From the NCBI GenBank assembly GCA_016342685.1, contig JAEINU010000002.1, positions 205,085 through 269,084 of the forward strand: a stretch of 64,000 nucleotides of DNA, read 5' to 3'. The DNA comes from Bacteroidales bacterium. GTDB lineage: Bacteria; Bacteroidota; Bacteroidia; Bacteroidales; UBA12077. The translations under genes were made by a program, and so were the position numbers. Positions within the stretch are counted from its first letter, which is position 1. Each line of letters opens with the position of its first letter. The notes under the pieces are model-generated. The model searched no databases, was not told where the DNA came from, and saw only the letters and a list, made by a program, of their open reading frames with translations. Positions 27,217 through 37,049 of this stretch are shown in pieces.

Positions 27217-29598
27217 CTATTCAATTCTTAAAGAATCTGCAGGATTTGAATTAGCTGCTTTCCATGCTTGATAACTGATTGTAATAAAAGTTATTGCAAT
27301 CGTAATTAATCCTGCCAAAATAAAAACAAATAATCCCAAATTTGTTCTGAAAACAAAGTTTTGCAACCAATCGCTCATGAAATAATAAGTCAATGGAAAT
27401 GCAATAACAATTGCTATTGAAACTAAAATTATAAACTCTTTTGAAATTAATTTCACAACAGTTCCTTCACTTGCTCCTACTACTTTTCGAATACCAATTT
27501 CTTTTTTGCGCTGTTCGACAGTATACGAAGCCAATCCGAATAAACCCAAACAAGCTATTAATATTGCAAGAACCGTGAATAATGTGAATATGAAACCACG
27601 CTTTTCGTCGGCACCAAATTGTTCACTAAATCGATCGGATACAAACGAATACTCAAATGGATGATCAGGAAATATTTCGTTCCATTGATCTTCGATATAA
27701 CGAATTGTCCCTTGTACATTCTCTTCGCTCAATTTTGCATAAACCACTCTATTATTCACTCTGTAAAGTAACATCAGAGTTTCAATTTCGTTATACATTC
27801 CTGTCTGATGATAATCTTGCATAACGCCAACAACCGTTGCCATAATTATATCTGTTCCGTCTCTCCTCTGCATCTGAACTTTTTTACCCATAGGTTTATC
27901 CCAATTCAAACGTTTAGCCATAGTTTCATTTATAACTACGCCTCGCATGGTATCTGAAGGCATATCTTCCTGAAAATCTCTTCCTTCGAGCATTGTAATT
28001 CCTAAAGTTTCAACGAAATCGTGATCGACCATGGCGAAGTTTATTCCTCGCTGCTGCATTCCTTCATCTGTTTCGACGTTAAAAATAACTTTCCCTGATC
28101 CATCACCAATCGTTGTATTTGTTGAAGAAACACTCAAAATATCTGAATTATTCAACAATGCTTGTTTCAATACCGGATATTTCTCAATCATTTCACGATT
28201 CGAAAATTCCAGACTGATAATATTATCCATATCGTAACCTAAATCTTTTGTTTTTAAATAATTTAATTGCTTAAAAACAACCAAAGTAGATACAATCATG
28301 GCGACAGATATTGTAAACTGTATAACAACTAAAACTTTTCGGAAAATACCTCCTGATGCTCCCTTTGTTACATCGCCTTTTAGTACTGAAATTGGATTAA
28401 ACTTCGATAAGTAAAATGCTGGATAGCTACCTCCTATTATACCAACAAAAACAATGATTCCAATAATACTAAAAACAATTGTAGGCGTATATAACACTCC
28501 AAGTTCGAATGACTTTCCTGCCAAGTGATTAAACTGAGGCAATAACAGCACCAACAATACTACACTTAATATTAAGGAGATAAAAGTTAAAACTATTGAC
28601 TCTGTAATAAACTGGAAAATAAGATTTCCTCTGTGCGAACCAACTACTTTTCTCAAACCAACTTCGCGGGCACGTTTCGTTGAACGGGCTGTTGCTAAAT
28701 TCATATAATTCATTGCTGCAATTAAAATCAGGAACAAAGCAACAATACCAAAAATTATTACATAAGCATTACTTCCTGTAGGCTCTGGTTCACCAGAACT
28801 TGTCGATTTTAAATGGATATCAAGAATTGGTTCAAGAATGTAATTAATCTTAATATCCATTCTTTCAAAAATTTCTGCCATATATTTACCATACATTTCC
28901 TGAATCTTTGCTTCAAAATCCTTATAATTCATTCCTTCTGGAAGCATAACATAGGTAAAAACACCGAAATTACCCCAACTTCCCATTTCTTCTGGCAAAC
29001 TTTTCCGCGAAGCAATTGCGTCATATCTATAATGCGAATTAAATGGAATATTTTTAATTACACCGGTAACCTTATATATATCTTCTCCATTAACCAGAGA
29101 TTTGCCCATTGGATCTTCTTTTCCAAAATACTTGGCGGCAATATCCTCTGTTAAAACAATTGTATATGGTTCTATTAATGCATTTTGAGGATTTCCTTTT
29201 AAAAATTCATATGTAAACACATCAAATACCGCAGTATCTGCATATATAAAGTCCTCTTCGAAAAATTCTTTATCTTCATATTCAAATAATTCACGACCAA
29301 ATGGAATAAATCGCACAGATGCTTCTATTTCCGGATAATCTTCAACAACTTGCGGCCCGAAAGGAATCTGAGCTACATTCCACGTAAACTCGTCATCTGT
29401 TTCTTGTATGCGCGAAGAAACTCTATAAATTCGTTCAGCATTTTCATGATGTCGATCATAGCTAACCTCATCGGATATATATATTATTAAAAATAATGCA
29501 CTTGTAATACCAAGTGTAAGTCCTAAAATATTTAAACTACTATAACCGAAATCTTTAAAGATATTTCGGATGGCTGTTTTTATAAGATTTTTTAGCAT
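27217..29598 (-). CDS. FtsX/MacB-type ABC permease (orphan)
   Basis: This 793-residue permease starts MLKNLIKTAIRNIFKDFGYS and keeps the two-halves layout: an N-terminal TM helix, a MacB-like periplasmic domain, three TM helices (FGIVALFLILIAAMNYMNLA first), a central TM near residue 430, a second periplasmic domain and three C-terminal TM helices (FTLFTVLAILIACLGLFGLA first). The cytoplasmic loops read STKRAREVGLRKVVGSHRGN and QRKKEIGIRKVVGASEGTV; the C-terminus is NPADSLRIE, with Ile where the others have Tyr. It is the most diverged of the five permeases here. The upstream permease gene is followed by a strong terminator, so this one probably has its own promoter in 29599-29790, but no convincing box was found. 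No ATPase partner is adjacent. Confidence 0.87.
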   Translation of the reverse strand: MLKNLIKTAIRNIFKDFGYSSLNILGLTLGITSALFLIIYISDEVSYDRHHENAERIYRVSSRIQETDDEFTWNVAQIPFGPQVVEDYPEIEASVRFIPFGRELFEYEDKEFFEEDFIYADTAVFDVFTYEFLKGNPQNALIEPYTIVLTEDIAAKYFGKEDPMGKSLVNGEDIYKVTGVIKNIPFNSHYRYDAIASRKSLPEEMGSWGNFGVFTYVMLPEGMNYKDFEAKIQEMYGKYMAEIFERMDIKINYILEPILDIHLKSTSSGEPEPTGSNAYVIIFGIVALFLILIAAMNYMNLATARSTKRAREVGLRKVVGSHRGNLIFQFITESIVLTFISLILSVVLLVLLLPQFNHLAGKSFELGVLYTPTIVFSIIGIIVFVGIIGGSYPAFYLSKFNPISVLKGDVTKGASGGIFRKVLVVIQFTISVAMIVSTLVVFKQLNYLKTKDLGYDMDNIISLEFSNREMIEKYPVLKQALLNNSDILSVSSTNTTIGDGSGKVIFNVETDEGMQQRGINFAMVDHDFVETLGITMLEGRDFQEDMPSDTMRGVVINETMAKRLNWDKPMGKKVQMQRRDGTDIIMATVVGVMQDYHQTGMYNEIETLMLLYRVNNRVVYAKLSEENVQGTIRYIEDQWNEIFPDHPFEYSFVSDRFSEQFGADEKRGFIFTLFTVLAILIACLGLFGLASYTVEQRKKEIGIRKVVGASEGTVVKLISKEFIILVSIAIVIAFPLTYYFMSDWLQNFVFRTNLGLFVFILAGLITIAITFITISYQAWKAANSNPADSLRIE

Positions 29599-29792
29599 AA
29601 TATGATATTTTTATTAATTGCGAACCAATACGTAATAAAAGTAGTTGATGTATATTAACTTGTCAATACCCTACTGAGTTAAAGTTTTGTTAAAATTTCA
29701 TTTTTGATATAAGATTAATACCCAGGAAACACTTTTATCACACACCGTACCATTAAATATAAAACACTACACTGTAGGGAGTTATAATAATA

Positions 29793-29845
29793 CAATAAAA
29801 AAAACAAACGTTCGGTTTCTATACAGTATTGTACAAAACCGAACG
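29793..29845 (-). terminator. Intrinsic terminator after the 809-residue permease gene
   Basis: Arms CGTTCGGTTT (29809-29818) and AAACCGAACG (29836-29845) pair perfectly over ten bases. On the minus strand the hairpin is followed by TTTGTTTTTTTTATT. It lies 25 bases behind the stop codon and separates the two permease genes of this region. Confidence 0.88.
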
Positions 29846-29870
29846 CCTAATTCTTCTTATTTAACTTTTC

Positions 29871-32300
29871 TTACTCGTATCTTAAACTATTAACAGGATT
29901 ATTTCTTGCAGCTTTTAAAGCTTGGAAAGAAACTGTAAACATTGCAATAAGTAAACCTAGTATTGCCGATGCAATGAAAATCCACCAACTCATATCAATT
30001 CTGTATGCAAAGTTTGTTAACCAGTTTTTCATAAAAAAGTATGCTAACGGCCATGCTATAATATTTGCCAACACAACCCATTTTGTAAATTGCTTTAACA
30101 ATAAACCAACTACTAAAGTTGTTGAAGCACCTAATGCTTTTCGTATTCCAATTTCCTTCGTTTTTTGTTCTGCCATAAATGATGCTAACCCAAATAAGCC
30201 CAGACATGCAATAAAAATAGCCAATATAGAAAATAAGACAAAAACATCTCCGGTTCTAAACTCCTCGCTATGTAAATTATCAAATTCATCTTCCATTATA
30301 TAGTAACTAAATGGAACTTCTGATTCAAAACTCTTCCATTTATCATCAATAAATTTGATTATGTCTTGAGATACATTTGATTTCAACTTTACAGAAACTA
30401 AACTTGTACCGTTCACTATAGGACTTGTCATTATTAAAGATCCAACATCCTGATGTAAAGACTTGAAATTAAAATTCTTAACAACACCAATTATATTCCA
30501 AGTATAAATATCACCGTAAAAACTCGTAACCAACTGCTTACCTATAACATTATCATCAAATCCAAATTCCTTAACAGCCGCTTCATTTAAAACTACAGCA
30601 AAAGAATCTGTCGAGAAATCTTCTGAAAAGAATCTTCCATCTTTTATTCTAAGATTATATGTTTCAGCAAATTTATAATCTACAGACATCATTCTTGGCG
30701 CAAAAGATTTATTTGAATTATCGCCTTTAATAGAACAAGGAAGTCCCCCAAACAATCGAGCGGGCAATGTACTTGAAGATGCAACACCTTCTATTAAAGG
30801 GTTAGATTCTAGTTCGTCGCAAAAAGTATTGAATGAGTTCCCTAAAATATCCGCTTTTTCAATTACAATAATATTTTTCTTTTCAAACCCAATATCCTTA
30901 TTTCGAATTAAATCCAATTGACTGTAAATTATAAAAGTACAAATGAAAAGCGTTATGGAGATTGAAAACTGGAAAATTACTAAAGAACTCCTAAACCAAT
31001 CATGTTTAGGGCCAGATAAAGCCTTCCCTTTAATTACGCTTAAAACTTTAGATGAAGATAAATAACTTGCCGAATAGATTCCAGAAACTAAACCTACTGT
31101 AACTGCAAGTAGTATTAGTGAAGGTAAAACATAAATATTTGAAAAATAACCTATAGATAATTCTTTTAAAGTAAAACTATTAAAATATGGCAGAACAGAT
31201 TCAATAATTACCATCCCTAATATTAGGGATATAATACTCATCACAATTGATTCAAAAAGAAATTGATAAAATAAATTTTTTCTCACTGCACCAATAACTT
31301 TTCTGATCCCAACTTCTTTCGCTCTTGTTGCAGATCTTGCAGTAGAAAGATTCATAAAATTTATGATGGCTATAAATAAAATAAATACTGCTATAATGGA
31401 GAAAATATATACATAAACAATATTTGAATTTGCCTCAATTTCATAATCAGTATGCGATTTTAAATGTATATCCGTTAAAGGCTGAAGAATATAATCAAAA
31501 GAATTCCCTGCATCTAAAAATTCATCCAAAGTAACTCCAAATACAGCTTGCAGCTCCGGCGAAATATATTTCTTAGCAACTTTAACCATTTTGTCCTCTA
31601 CCATTTCAGAATCAATATTTTTATCCAGCAATAGATATGTATACGACATATCATTTGACATCCATGTCTCATAATGTGCATTGGGTATACTAACAATTGA
31701 AGCTAAAATATCATAATGAACATGCGAATTTGAAGGACAATCCTTTATAATTCCCTGGATCAGATATTCGCTTCCCTGAATATTTAAGGATTTACCCACG
31801 GGGTTTTCATTCTTAAAGTATTTTACACCTATTGATTCCGTTATAACTATCATATTAGGCGAATTAAGAACCTTTCGGGAATCTCCACTTATAAATTCAA
31901 CATTAAACATCTCGAAGTAAGTACTATCAACAAATAATAGTCTTTCTTCAACAAACTTAATATCTCCATATTTAACAACCGTTTCTGAATCATCAAACTG
32001 CATTCGAACAATTCTTGTAGATTTAATAACTTCAGGCACTTCGCTTACAAAAGTTCGTCCCAATGGAGATCCTGTAACAAATCCCTTCATTTCGTTTCCC
32101 TGCATACTTGCATCTATCCCAACTCGATATATGTTATTGGCATTGTCATGATACCTATCATAACTTACTTCATCCAGTATAAACAAGAAAATAATTATAC
32201 TACAGGCCATCCCAATGGATAAACCCAAAATATTTATTATCGAATAGATTTTATTTCTAACTAAGTTTCTAATTGATATTTTCAAAAAATTTCTAAGCAT
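29871..32300 (-). CDS. FtsX/MacB-type ABC permease (orphan)
   Basis: The 809-residue permease starts MLRNFLKISIRNLVRNKIYS and shows the standard order: TM helix, MacB-like periplasmic domain, three TM helices (FSIIAVFILFIAIINFMNLS first), a second half starting near residue 400, and three C-terminal TM helices. Family loops are SATRAKEVGIRKVIGAVRKN and QKTKEIGIRKALGASTTLV, and the C-terminus is NPVNSLRYE. It is divergent from the second NtrC-type regulator gene, with a candidate sigma-54 promoter at 32337-32354, and ends at a strong terminator, so it is likely a single-gene transcript activated by that regulator. No partner ATPase, adaptor or TolC gene is adjacent. Confidence 0.88.
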   Translation of the reverse strand: MLRNFLKISIRNLVRNKIYSIINILGLSIGMACSIIIFLFILDEVSYDRYHDNANNIYRVGIDASMQGNEMKGFVTGSPLGRTFVSEVPEVIKSTRIVRMQFDDSETVVKYGDIKFVEERLLFVDSTYFEMFNVEFISGDSRKVLNSPNMIVITESIGVKYFKNENPVGKSLNIQGSEYLIQGIIKDCPSNSHVHYDILASIVSIPNAHYETWMSNDMSYTYLLLDKNIDSEMVEDKMVKVAKKYISPELQAVFGVTLDEFLDAGNSFDYILQPLTDIHLKSHTDYEIEANSNIVYVYIFSIIAVFILFIAIINFMNLSTARSATRAKEVGIRKVIGAVRKNLFYQFLFESIVMSIISLILGMVIIESVLPYFNSFTLKELSIGYFSNIYVLPSLILLAVTVGLVSGIYSASYLSSSKVLSVIKGKALSGPKHDWFRSSLVIFQFSISITLFICTFIIYSQLDLIRNKDIGFEKKNIIVIEKADILGNSFNTFCDELESNPLIEGVASSSTLPARLFGGLPCSIKGDNSNKSFAPRMMSVDYKFAETYNLRIKDGRFFSEDFSTDSFAVVLNEAAVKEFGFDDNVIGKQLVTSFYGDIYTWNIIGVVKNFNFKSLHQDVGSLIMTSPIVNGTSLVSVKLKSNVSQDIIKFIDDKWKSFESEVPFSYYIMEDEFDNLHSEEFRTGDVFVLFSILAIFIACLGLFGLASFMAEQKTKEIGIRKALGASTTLVVGLLLKQFTKWVVLANIIAWPLAYFFMKNWLTNFAYRIDMSWWIFIASAILGLLIAMFTVSFQALKAARNNPVNSLRYE

Positions 32301-32336
32301 GTCTTTTGTTTTAAATTAAACATTTTAATGATTCCA

Positions 32337-32354
32337 TGCCAATTAAAATGCCAA
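32337..32354 (-). promoter_or_regulatory. Candidate sigma-54 promoter for the 809-residue permease gene
   Basis: On the minus strand the site reads TTGGCATTTTAATTGGCA. The -24 part TTGGCA fits well; the -12 part gives GG-N10-GG (or GG-N11-GC with one extra base), so it departs from consensus at one position. It starts 37 bases before the ATG, nearly the same distance as in the first FtsX/regulator pair. Confidence 0.5.
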
Positions 32355-32417
32355 AACAAGTATCGTATTGATATCTTAAGCTTTAAGATATTCAAATTTT
32401 AAGTTTCTTTTTTATTA

Positions 32418-32454
32418 TGTAAAAAATTTTTACATTTAGGTCAATGATTTTTAC
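32418..32454. promoter_or_regulatory. Repeated TTTTTAC half-sites, likely activator site
   Basis: TTTTTAC occurs at 32427-32433 and 32448-32454, 21 bases apart, and the first copy is part of a dyad with GTAAAAA just to its left (TGTAAAAAATTTTTACA). The element lies 65-100 bases upstream of the candidate sigma-54 promoter at 32337, the same geometry as the direct repeat at 20778, but with a different sequence. This suggests that each regulator recognises its own site. Confidence 0.5.
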
Positions 32455-32481
32455 GTTAAATTTCATTATTATTATAATTGC

Positions 32482-33843
32482 ATGCAAGAATCAGGTAAAA
32501 TATTAATTGTTGATGATGATAAAAATATTCTTCGCTCTTTAAAGATCTTACTCGAAGATGAATTTACAGAAATTAAAACCATATCCAATCCCAATTTAAT
32601 CCTTTCTGAATATCAAAAAGAAAACTTCGATGTTGTTTTACTTGATATGAATTTTTCGGCAGGATTAAATACTGGGAACGAAGGAATTTTTTGGCTTAAT
32701 GAAATTCTGAAAATTGATGAACACTCCATTGTTATTTTGATAACTGCATACGGTGATGTCGATTTGGTTGTAAAAGCTATGAAAGAAGGTGCAACAGATT
32801 TTATTATAAAACCTTGGAGCAACGAAAAGCTTATTTCTACATTAAAAGCAGCCTTGAAAATTCGAAAATCTCAAACAAAAATTAAAAAGTTATCGAAAGA
32901 AAAGGAATCTTTAAGTGCCGAAATAAACAAAGCAAAGGAAAAGATAATTGCGTCGTCTAAAGCTATGTTGGATGTATTCTCATTAATAGATAAAGTTGCA
33001 TCAACTGATGTAAATATAATAATTTTAGGCGAAAACGGAACCGGAAAAGAACTTATTGCTCAAGAGATTCATCGAAAATCAAAGCGTAGTTTAAAGCCAA
33101 TTATTAGTGTTGATATGGGTTCTATTTCGAATTCATTATTTGAAAGTGAAATATTTGGTCATAAGAAAGGTTCGTTCACCGATGCAAAAGAGGATCGTAT
33201 TGGCCGATTCGAGATTGCTAATGAAGGAACTTTATTTCTCGATGAAATTGGGAATATTCCCTTATCATTGCAAACAAAACTACTAACTACACTTCAGAAA
33301 CGAGAAATAACATCGGTTGGCGATAATAAACCAAAACCTATAAACGTAAGATTGATAACTGCTACAAATAAGAATCTGGAAGAATTAATAAATCAAGGAT
33401 TATTTCGAGAAGATTTATACTATAGAATAAATACAGTTAAAATTGAGCTTCCACCCCTTCGCGAAAGAAATGGTGATATTGTCTTAATAGCCGATTATTA
33501 TTTAAAGATATTTGCAGCAAAATATGAAAAACACAATTTAAAATTCAGTACAAATGCAATAAAAACTTTAAATAATTATCAATGGCCTGGAAATATTCGG
33601 GAGTTAAAGCACACTATCGAAAAAGCTGTAATTCTATGCGAGAATAATACTTTGCAACCCAACGATTTTATGTTAAAACAAGAATCAAAGCGAACTGATT
33701 GGCCCTTAAAATTTGAGGAAATTGAAAAACAGGCTATTAAAAGAGCTTTAACAAATAATTTTGGTAAAATTATCGACGCTGCATCTGAACTAGGATTAAC
33801 AAGACAAACTTTACACAATAAAATCAAAAAATACAATTTGTAA
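32482..33843 (+). CDS. NtrC-family sigma-54-dependent response regulator (second)
   Basis: The 453-residue protein has a receiver domain with Asp55 in [12 protein letters not shown], a AAA+ domain with Walker A GENGTGKE, sigma-54 contact loop GSFTDA at 230-235 (consensus GAFTGA, so two changes), Walker [11 protein letters not shown], and a Fis-type C-terminal HTH ([20 protein letters not shown]). It is closely similar to the regulator at 20874 through all three domains, and the pairs (regulator, kinase, divergent FtsX permease) are organised the same way, so they look like duplicated modules. The kinase gene follows after one base. Its probable target is the divergent permease gene. Confidence 0.93.
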   Translation: MQESGKILIVDDDKNILRSLKILLEDEFTEIKTISNPNLILSEYQKENFDVVLLDMNFSAGLNTGNEGIFWLNEILKIDEHSIVILITAYGDVDLVVKAMKEGATDFIIKPWSNEKLISTLKAALKIRKSQTKIKKLSKEKESLSAEINKAKEKIIASSKAMLDVFSLIDKVASTDVNIIILGENGTGKELIAQEIHRKSKRSLKPIISVDMGSISNSLFESEIFGHKKGSFTDAKEDRIGRFEIANEGTLFLDEIGNIPLSLQTKLLTTLQKREITSVGDNKPKPINVRLITATNKNLEELINQGLFREDLYYRINTVKIELPPLRERNGDIVLIADYYLKIFAAKYEKHNLKFSTNAIKTLNNYQWPGNIRELKHTIEKAVILCENNTLQPNDFMLKQESKRTDWPLKFEEIEKQAIKRALTNNFGKIIDAASELGLTRQTLHNKIKKYNL

Positions 33844-33844
33844 T

Positions 33845-35185
33845 ATGTTAAGTAAAAAATTCTATTTCAATATAATTGTTCGAATCATTCTAATTCTTTT
33901 TACATGTATTGCTATTATTCCATTTATCGATAATAAAGAAAAATTATTTACAATCACCAGCATATTATTGATTTTTATTTTACAGATATACCTATTAATT
34001 AGCTACATAAATAGATTTAATAGAGAAGTAGCCAATTTCTTCGCAGCTTTAAAAACAAACGATGCTTCTTTTGCTTTTCACGATAAAACTTTTAAATATA
34101 TTAGCGACGAATTCAGGAATGATATAAATTATGTAAAGCGACAACTTTTTAATGTTACCGAACTGAAAGAAATTCAACAATCCTATTTTAAAACACTAAT
34201 AGAGAATGCTCAAACCGGAATAATTACAATAACCAAAAATGGAAATATAGATATCATAAATGCCTATGCACTTAAGGTTTTAAATATTAAACGAATTTTT
34301 AATATTCAAGATCTAAAAAGCATTCATCCAGGATTTTACAATATACTATCTGGTTTTACCAGTATTGATAAAACAATTGTAATAAAAGGGAATTCGTCAA
34401 TAATACCACTCTCAGTAAGAATTACAGAATTTAAGCAAAAGGAACAGAGATTTAAGCTTGTTTCTTTTCAAAATATTAAATTAGAGCTTGAGGAAAAAGA
34501 GATTGAATCGTGGCATAAATTAATTCGTGTATTAACTCACGAAATAAACAACACCATATCTCCAATTACCTCCTTAGCCAGTTCTCTCGAAAAACTTTAC
34601 ACGAAGGAATCTTTAAATATTAAAAAGGAAATTTCGGAAAATGTAATTGAAAAAACACAAGAAGGCTTGCATATCATTTCGGAGCGAGGTCAGGGTTTAA
34701 TGGAATTTGTAAGCAATTACAAAGATATTTCGTCGCTTAAGAAAATGGATTTTACGAAATTTAAAGTTGCAGAATTATTTTATAATCTAGAGCTTTTATT
34801 AAAAGCCAAACTCGATTCGAAAAACATTGAGTTAACTATTGATATAAAGCCCTTTGATCTTGAATTAAATGCTGACAAAAAGTACATCGAACAAATTTTT
34901 ATAAACTTAATTAAGAATGCCTTTGACTCTATTTCGAATTCGTCTGGAAAAATAATTCTAAGTGCATATTCCAATATGGATAAAGTTATACTTGAAATTA
35001 CAGATAATGGAGTAGGAATTCCAGAAAACATCTTAGATCAGATTTTTGTACCCTTTTTCTCGACAAAAGAACAAGGCTCTGGAATTGGTTTAAGCCTTGC
35101 ACAACAAATTGTACACTTGCATGGAGGAAATATATCTGTAAGGTCTGAACCTAAAATTAAAACGACTTTTATTATTTCTTTTTAA
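33845..35185 (+). CDS. Membrane sensor histidine kinase (partner of second regulator)
   Basis: The 446-residue kinase has two closely spaced N-terminal TM helices (about 6-25 and 31-52) with only a few residues between them, a PAS-like domain (about 110-210, FKTLIENAQTGIITITKNGN), a phosphoacceptor His232 in RVLTHEINNTISPITS, and a HATPase domain with N-box KKYIEQIFINLIKNAFDS, G1 DNGVGI and G2 GSGIGLSLAQ. The start aligns with that of the first kinase (FYFNIIVRIIL against LYINIIVRIIL). The lack of a periplasmic sensor domain implies a signal from the membrane or cytoplasm. Confidence 0.92.
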   Translation: MLSKKFYFNIIVRIILILFTCIAIIPFIDNKEKLFTITSILLIFILQIYLLISYINRFNREVANFFAALKTNDASFAFHDKTFKYISDEFRNDINYVKRQLFNVTELKEIQQSYFKTLIENAQTGIITITKNGNIDIINAYALKVLNIKRIFNIQDLKSIHPGFYNILSGFTSIDKTIVIKGNSSIIPLSVRITEFKQKEQRFKLVSFQNIKLELEEKEIESWHKLIRVLTHEINNTISPITSLASSLEKLYTKESLNIKKEISENVIEKTQEGLHIISERGQGLMEFVSNYKDISSLKKMDFTKFKVAELFYNLELLLKAKLDSKNIELTIDIKPFDLELNADKKYIEQIFINLIKNAFDSISNSSGKIILSAYSNMDKVILEITDNGVGIPENILDQIFVPFFSTKEQGSGIGLSLAQQIVHLHGGNISVRSEPKIKTTFIISF

Positions 35186-35263
35186 CATCACAATTAAACT
35201 CTTTACTCATTTCTCAATCTTATAGTTAAATCAATTTAAAACCCTTAAACAAATCCTTATACC

Positions 35264-36781
35264 ATGAAAACATCAAAATTTACAATGATTACTTTTCTAG
35301 TTGCAGTCATTCTGAGCATTTCTCTTTCTGCCTGTACGAACAAAATAAATAATTTAGAAGAATATTTAACCAAAATGGAAGCCCAATATGAGGATGTTGC
35401 TTTTGAGCTTGGCAACGCATATTGGAACTACTATTCGGCCGAAGCCGAAACCGACTTAAAAACACCCAAGAAAAAATTCTACAATATTCTTGTAAACGAC
35501 ACTTTAAATAACTTGGTTGATACTTGGTATCCAATGCGTACGGAAATAAAAGATACCATACTTAGAAGACGAGTTGAGATGTGGCATAATGTTCTGCTTT
35601 CGGCGAAAGTTGAGTACGATGCTGAAATTATGGAACTCAGAGGTGAGCTAGAAGAAATGATGGAAGTTTCTGGAGATAAAGATAAAACGAATTATGATTT
35701 TGAAGAAAAAATTCTTCTATTAATCAAATTAAGAAATGCTAAATCTGTTGAATTGGGTTTCGATAATTATGCACATTTAACCTACGAAACAAACGGAATT
35801 GGATATGAATGGTTTCTCAATTTTGTTGATCAAATGGATAAATTAACTCAAGAATCATATCAAAAGCTTGTTAATCAAATAAAATCTGAGAATAAGTTAG
35901 ATGAGTTTGGACAAAGAAACGCCTACATGTTTATCGGTCAATTTTATGGAAACCAAGATGCTACTGAATTAAAAATCGAAAATAACATTGAACTTGTTCA
36001 AACATCTTTAAATAATATTGGTATTGATTACGCTACTCTTCCAGCTAAATTAGTTGAAACTCAACTTCCTGAAGGTATTGGTGGACAAGGTTTAATGATA
36101 AATATCCCGAACGATTTTAGATCTGTTATGACATTAGGAATGGATATTTCTGTTTGGATGCACGAAATGGGTCATGGCTTACATGGTTTGTTCAACTCAA
36201 TAAATTCAGCAATATTAGAAGGATATGAGTGGGTTCCAGGAAATGCAAACCCTTGTTTTGCTGAAGGAATGGCAGAAACATCGGCTTATTTCACAAGGAA
36301 TATGGAATGGCAAAAAAAATACACCAATTTAACCGAAGAACAAATAATCGAAAAAACTGAATTAACAAACAAATATGCACCAGCATTTATCAGATTCCAT
36401 CTTTTCAATTTTATGAAAGAAACGGAACTTTATTTGCATCCCGAAAAATCATATGAAGAAATTCAAAAAGACCTAGCTAAAAAATATCTGATGATCGAAA
36501 CGGAAGAAATGAGAACAAGAAATCTTGACGACATTATTTATGTAACCTATCCTCTTTATTTGCAAAATTACCTAATTGCCGATATGGTTGCAATACAAGC
36601 TCATAAAGCACTATTTGATAAATTTGGTGAGGATTATGCATTCAATAAAGAAGTTGGAACGTATCTAATAAATAATTTCTATTATGCAGGCGAATATTTT
36701 AGCTGGGAAGATCGCATGATACAAGGAACAGGCAAACCACTAGACATTGAGGCCTATCTTGAACATTATAAAATTCAGTAA
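35264..36781 (+). CDS. Zinc metallopeptidase lipoprotein (M2/M3-like)
   Basis: The 505-residue protein has a lipoprotein signal with lipobox LSAC, Cys24 being the lipid attachment residue, so it is membrane-attached outside the cytoplasm. The zinc motif HEMGH is at 300-304 in SVWMHEMGHGLHGLF; HEMGH is the form seen in the angiotensin-converting-enzyme family (M2), while M3 enzymes have HEFGH or HELGH. The third zinc ligand is probably a Glu in CFAEGMAETSAYF (Glu334 or Glu338). Most of the chain is predicted helix, as in these peptidases. Role: probably cleavage of peptides in the periplasm. The gene is 78 bases behind the kinase gene and has its own terminator, so it is likely an independent unit. 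Confidence 0.78.
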   Translation: MKTSKFTMITFLVAVILSISLSACTNKINNLEEYLTKMEAQYEDVAFELGNAYWNYYSAEAETDLKTPKKKFYNILVNDTLNNLVDTWYPMRTEIKDTILRRRVEMWHNVLLSAKVEYDAEIMELRGELEEMMEVSGDKDKTNYDFEEKILLLIKLRNAKSVELGFDNYAHLTYETNGIGYEWFLNFVDQMDKLTQESYQKLVNQIKSENKLDEFGQRNAYMFIGQFYGNQDATELKIENNIELVQTSLNNIGIDYATLPAKLVETQLPEGIGGQGLMINIPNDFRSVMTLGMDISVWMHEMGHGLHGLFNSINSAILEGYEWVPGNANPCFAEGMAETSAYFTRNMEWQKKYTNLTEEQIIEKTELTNKYAPAFIRFHLFNFMKETELYLHPEKSYEEIQKDLAKKYLMIETEEMRTRNLDDIIYVTYPLYLQNYLIADMVAIQAHKALFDKFGEDYAFNKEVGTYLINNFYYAGEYFSWEDRMIQGTGKPLDIEAYLEHYKIQ

Positions 36782-36825
36782 AAAAATCTGTTAGACATAA
36801 ACTCTAACACAAGTAATACAATTAA

Positions 36826-36868
36826 AAAATCCAAAGAGCAATTTTTACAAGACTCTTTGGATTTTTTT
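36826..36868 (+). terminator. Intrinsic terminator after the peptidase gene
   Basis: AATCCAAAGAG (36828-36838) pairs with CTCTTTGGATT (36853-36863) and is followed by a run of T. It lies 45 bases after the peptidase stop codon. Confidence 0.88.
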
Positions 36869-37006
36869 ATGATATATGCAGCTTTTCAAAAACAAATAAG
36901 TCATTGAGGTGTTTAAATTTAACCTAAATTTATAATTCTCTCAAAAAATAAACACCCCTAACAGTCTCGATCACAGTGTTTTTTTCAAAATGCCTCTAAA
37001 GTATTT

Positions 37007-37029
37007 AGTACTATGTCTTGCATAGTACT
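37007..37029. promoter_or_regulatory. Perfect 9-bp inverted repeat, likely repressor operator
   Basis: AGTACTATG (37007-37015) and CATAGTACT (37021-37029) are perfect reverse complements with a five-base centre (TCTTG). The centre supplies the TTG that would serve as the -33 element of the promoter, so a bound protein would block RNA polymerase. PadR-type repressors often bind dyads of this general kind in front of ABC exporter genes; no such regulator gene is adjacent, so the binder is unknown. Confidence 0.6.
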
Positions 37030-37049
37030 TTAATAAATACATATCTTTG
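37018..37049 (+). promoter_or_regulatory. Candidate Bacteroidota promoter of the export operon
   Basis: TATCTTTG (37042-37049) matches TAnnTTTG exactly. TTG at 37018-37020, 21 bases upstream, serves as the -33 element. RNA would start near 37056, leaving a leader of about 200 bases before the ATG at 37259. Confidence 0.6.
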
